Below are positions 62,683 to 64,000 of a stretch of 64,000 nt of DNA, piece by piece (position 1 is the first letter of the stretch; every line of letters begins with the position of its first letter). Below the pieces are notes generated by a model that saw only the letters and a program-made list of their open reading frames with translations, did no database searches and was not told the DNA's origin. Origin of the DNA: a virus; IMG/VR virus record IMGVR_UViG_3300042544_002197, positions 1-64,000 of that record. One strand, given 5' to 3'. Made by a program: the position numbers and the translations under genes.

Positions 62683-64000
62683 TATTCAGCTGGTGGGAAC
62701 ACCCCTTTAGGTCCGTAATATTTTATTAGTCTATCAAATGCAGATTTACCCGGTCTTATACCAAAGTAAAATTGTAGTCCTGTAGACAATACTTGTTTAT
62801 TACCGCTATAATTTTTAGCAGTTCCGAAAATAAATAATTCCTTACTATTGTGTACATAACTTATTGGTGATGACCAAGTTTGTCCAGAAACAATATAAAT
62901 GTTTCCCGTTGATGGTGATTTAACATCTCCTGTTAAAACTTCTAACCATATGTCACCTTCCGTATATCCTGAAGCAGGGTCTGTTGGTGCCGTTGTTTCT
63001 ATTCTATCAAACCTATCCATCATATCCGTATAATTTCCATCATATGAGTATGTGGGATGTTGTTTAGTCATTGGTAATAATAAAAACTCTTCTTCTCCGT
63101 CAGGGAACAAATAGTTTGTGTTTGTTTCGGTTTCACCAGATATTGATATAATCCTTTGGATTCTTTGGGTTGCAATTTTAGTTCTATCCCATCTTTGTTT
63201 ATCTGAATTCGCGGTATAAGGTCCAAAATCTTCACCCTTTTTATCCCACAAGAAGAACGGAACTTTTTGTGAGTAATCCCCCAATCTATTATTTAAACAT
63301 AATCTAACAAATCTACCGTTATCATCTAATTTAAAATCAATAGGTGTTGGCCCATAATTTCCTGTTCCTCCCGTAAAATAAGTTATTGTTAAAGGGTCTT
63401 CAGGGTCTAAGAATTCACCATTGAACATGAAGTATTTTGATGAGTCTAAATCAAAAGCCTCAATACCCGCCTCATTATTAATAGACATTAATTGAGTTAT
63501 ATCACCATCCAATACTTGTCCAAAATTGTAACTTGAATCACTAAAAAAATCACCGACATCAAATTTTGCGTTTGAAACATCCATTCTATAGTTAATAACG
63601 TGTTCAATAATATTAGCTGGGTCTTGGTATGTGGTTGGGGTTAAATCTCTAACAACAGAACAGGTTGGGTCAATCCTTGGGTCATAACAAATTTCATACA
63701 TAAATTCATCTCTAACACCTACATCATAAAATGTTGTTGGGTGTAACAATTCTAAGTAGTTACTATATTGTTGACCAATAAATCCACTTGTTGGATTATA
63801 TGGTGTTGACCTATAATAGAATTTTTTATGTAAAACATTATAAAAAACCAATTCTCTTGGGAATTTTGAACCTCTTTGATTTAAATCTAAAACTTGTTGA
63901 TTATCCCATTTAATCCTATATTCAAATTTAAAGAAATATAATAACCCATTTAACCAATTATCTATAAATGAAAAATTAGTTACTCCTCCACAGAAAAATA
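62682..64000 (-). CDS. Virion structural protein (partial; 5' end beyond the window)
   Basis: The frame ending at 62682 stays open to the right edge: about 439 codons are visible, beginning FFCGGVTNFSFIDNWLNGLL, followed by YFFKFEYRIKWDNQQVLDL. A TTG at 63851 could be read as a start, but the open frame continues upstream with protein-like sequence, so the gene is truncated here. Features include YNVLHKKFYYRSTPYNPTSG, SFEYD-rich segments, MSINNEAGIEAFDLDSSKYF, and a C-terminal domain (FYFGIRPGKSAFDRLIKYYG). It is part of the baseplate/tail operon; the specific component is not identified. Confidence 0.78.
   Translation of the reverse strand, partial: FFCGGVTNFSFIDNWLNGLLYFFKFEYRIKWDNQQVLDLNQRGSKFPRELVFYNVLHKKFYYRSTPYNPTSGFIGQQYSNYLELLHPTTFYDVGVRDEFMYEICYDPRIDPTCSVVRDLTPTTYQDPANIIEHVINYRMDVSNAKFDVGDFFSDSSYNFGQVLDGDITQLMSINNEAGIEAFDLDSSKYFMFNGEFLDPEDPLTITYFTGGTGNYGPTPIDFKLDDNGRFVRLCLNNRLGDYSQKVPFFLWDKKGEDFGPYTANSDKQRWDRTKIATQRIQRIISISGETETNTNYLFPDGEEEFLLLPMTKQHPTYSYDGNYTDMMDRFDRIETTAPTDPASGYTEGDIWLEVLTGDVKSPSTGNIYIVSGQTWSSPISYVHNSKELFIFGTAKNYSGNKQVLSTGLQFYFGIRPGKSAFDRLIKYYGPKGVFPPAE

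Noticed and set aside
63849-63851. TTG as start of the last gene
   Set aside because: The frame continues upstream to the window edge with protein-like sequence, so the gene is truncated by the window.

Overview
The window is a densely packed, AT-rich piece of a large tailed (contractile-tail, T4-like) bacteriophage genome. Almost every gene lies on the minus strand, with start-stop overlaps (TAATG, ATGA) or gaps of a few bases. There is no integrase, transposase, reverse transcriptase, CRISPR array or recognisable tRNA. The host is most likely a member of the Bacteroidota, probably a flavobacterium-like lineage. The evidence is a ClpP of Bacteroidota type, a short RpoD-like sigma factor, a histone H1 (Hc1)-like protein, SprB-type adhesin repeats in a virion protein, mostly weak Shine-Dalgarno sequences, and TATATTTG boxes that match the Bacteroidota -7 element (TAnnTTTG).

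Layout, left to right. (1) 1-13.9 kb: distal fibre region. It holds the start of a second LamG-like gene at the left edge, a 42-aa gene, a LamG-type lectin protein, an 82-aa protein, and four Ser/Thr/Gly-rich tail-fibre proteins of 1988, 729, 345 and 1117 aa that share modules. (2) 13.9-17.8 kb: glutaredoxin, thioredoxin, an AAA+ ATPase, a NusG-like factor, a Dam-type methylase and a possible transglutaminase-like protein. (3) 17.8-18.6 kb: a two-gene plus-strand island. (4) 18.6-29.2 kb: small genes including the Hc1-like protein; a structural or assembly block (425-aa zinc-ribbon protein, ParB-like protein, degenerate amidase); a four-TM coiled-coil membrane protein followed by a possible frameshift extension; a sigma factor; three membrane or secreted coiled-coil proteins that may be spanins; and ClpP. 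(5) 29.3-37.4 kb: replication and recombination, with a DnaQ-like exonuclease (plus strand), gp46/SbcC-like and gp47/SbcD-like proteins separated by three genes, a PD-(D/E)XK nuclease, a DnaG-type primase, a candidate small RNA and a RuvC-like resolvase. (6) 37.4-64.0 kb: baseplate and tail proteins, several with long Thr-Pro linker arrays, including a 2414-aa protein with cadherin-like and SprB-like repeats. The last gene runs off the right edge.

Working together: the recombination and replication genes, sigma factor and NusG homologue suggest a T4-like programme in which the phage redirects the host RNA polymerase. TATATTTG-like boxes stand before replication and host-interaction genes. A different box, TATTTATA, stands before many structural and lysis genes and may mark a late class. 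No stretch longer than about 150 bases lacks a gene.
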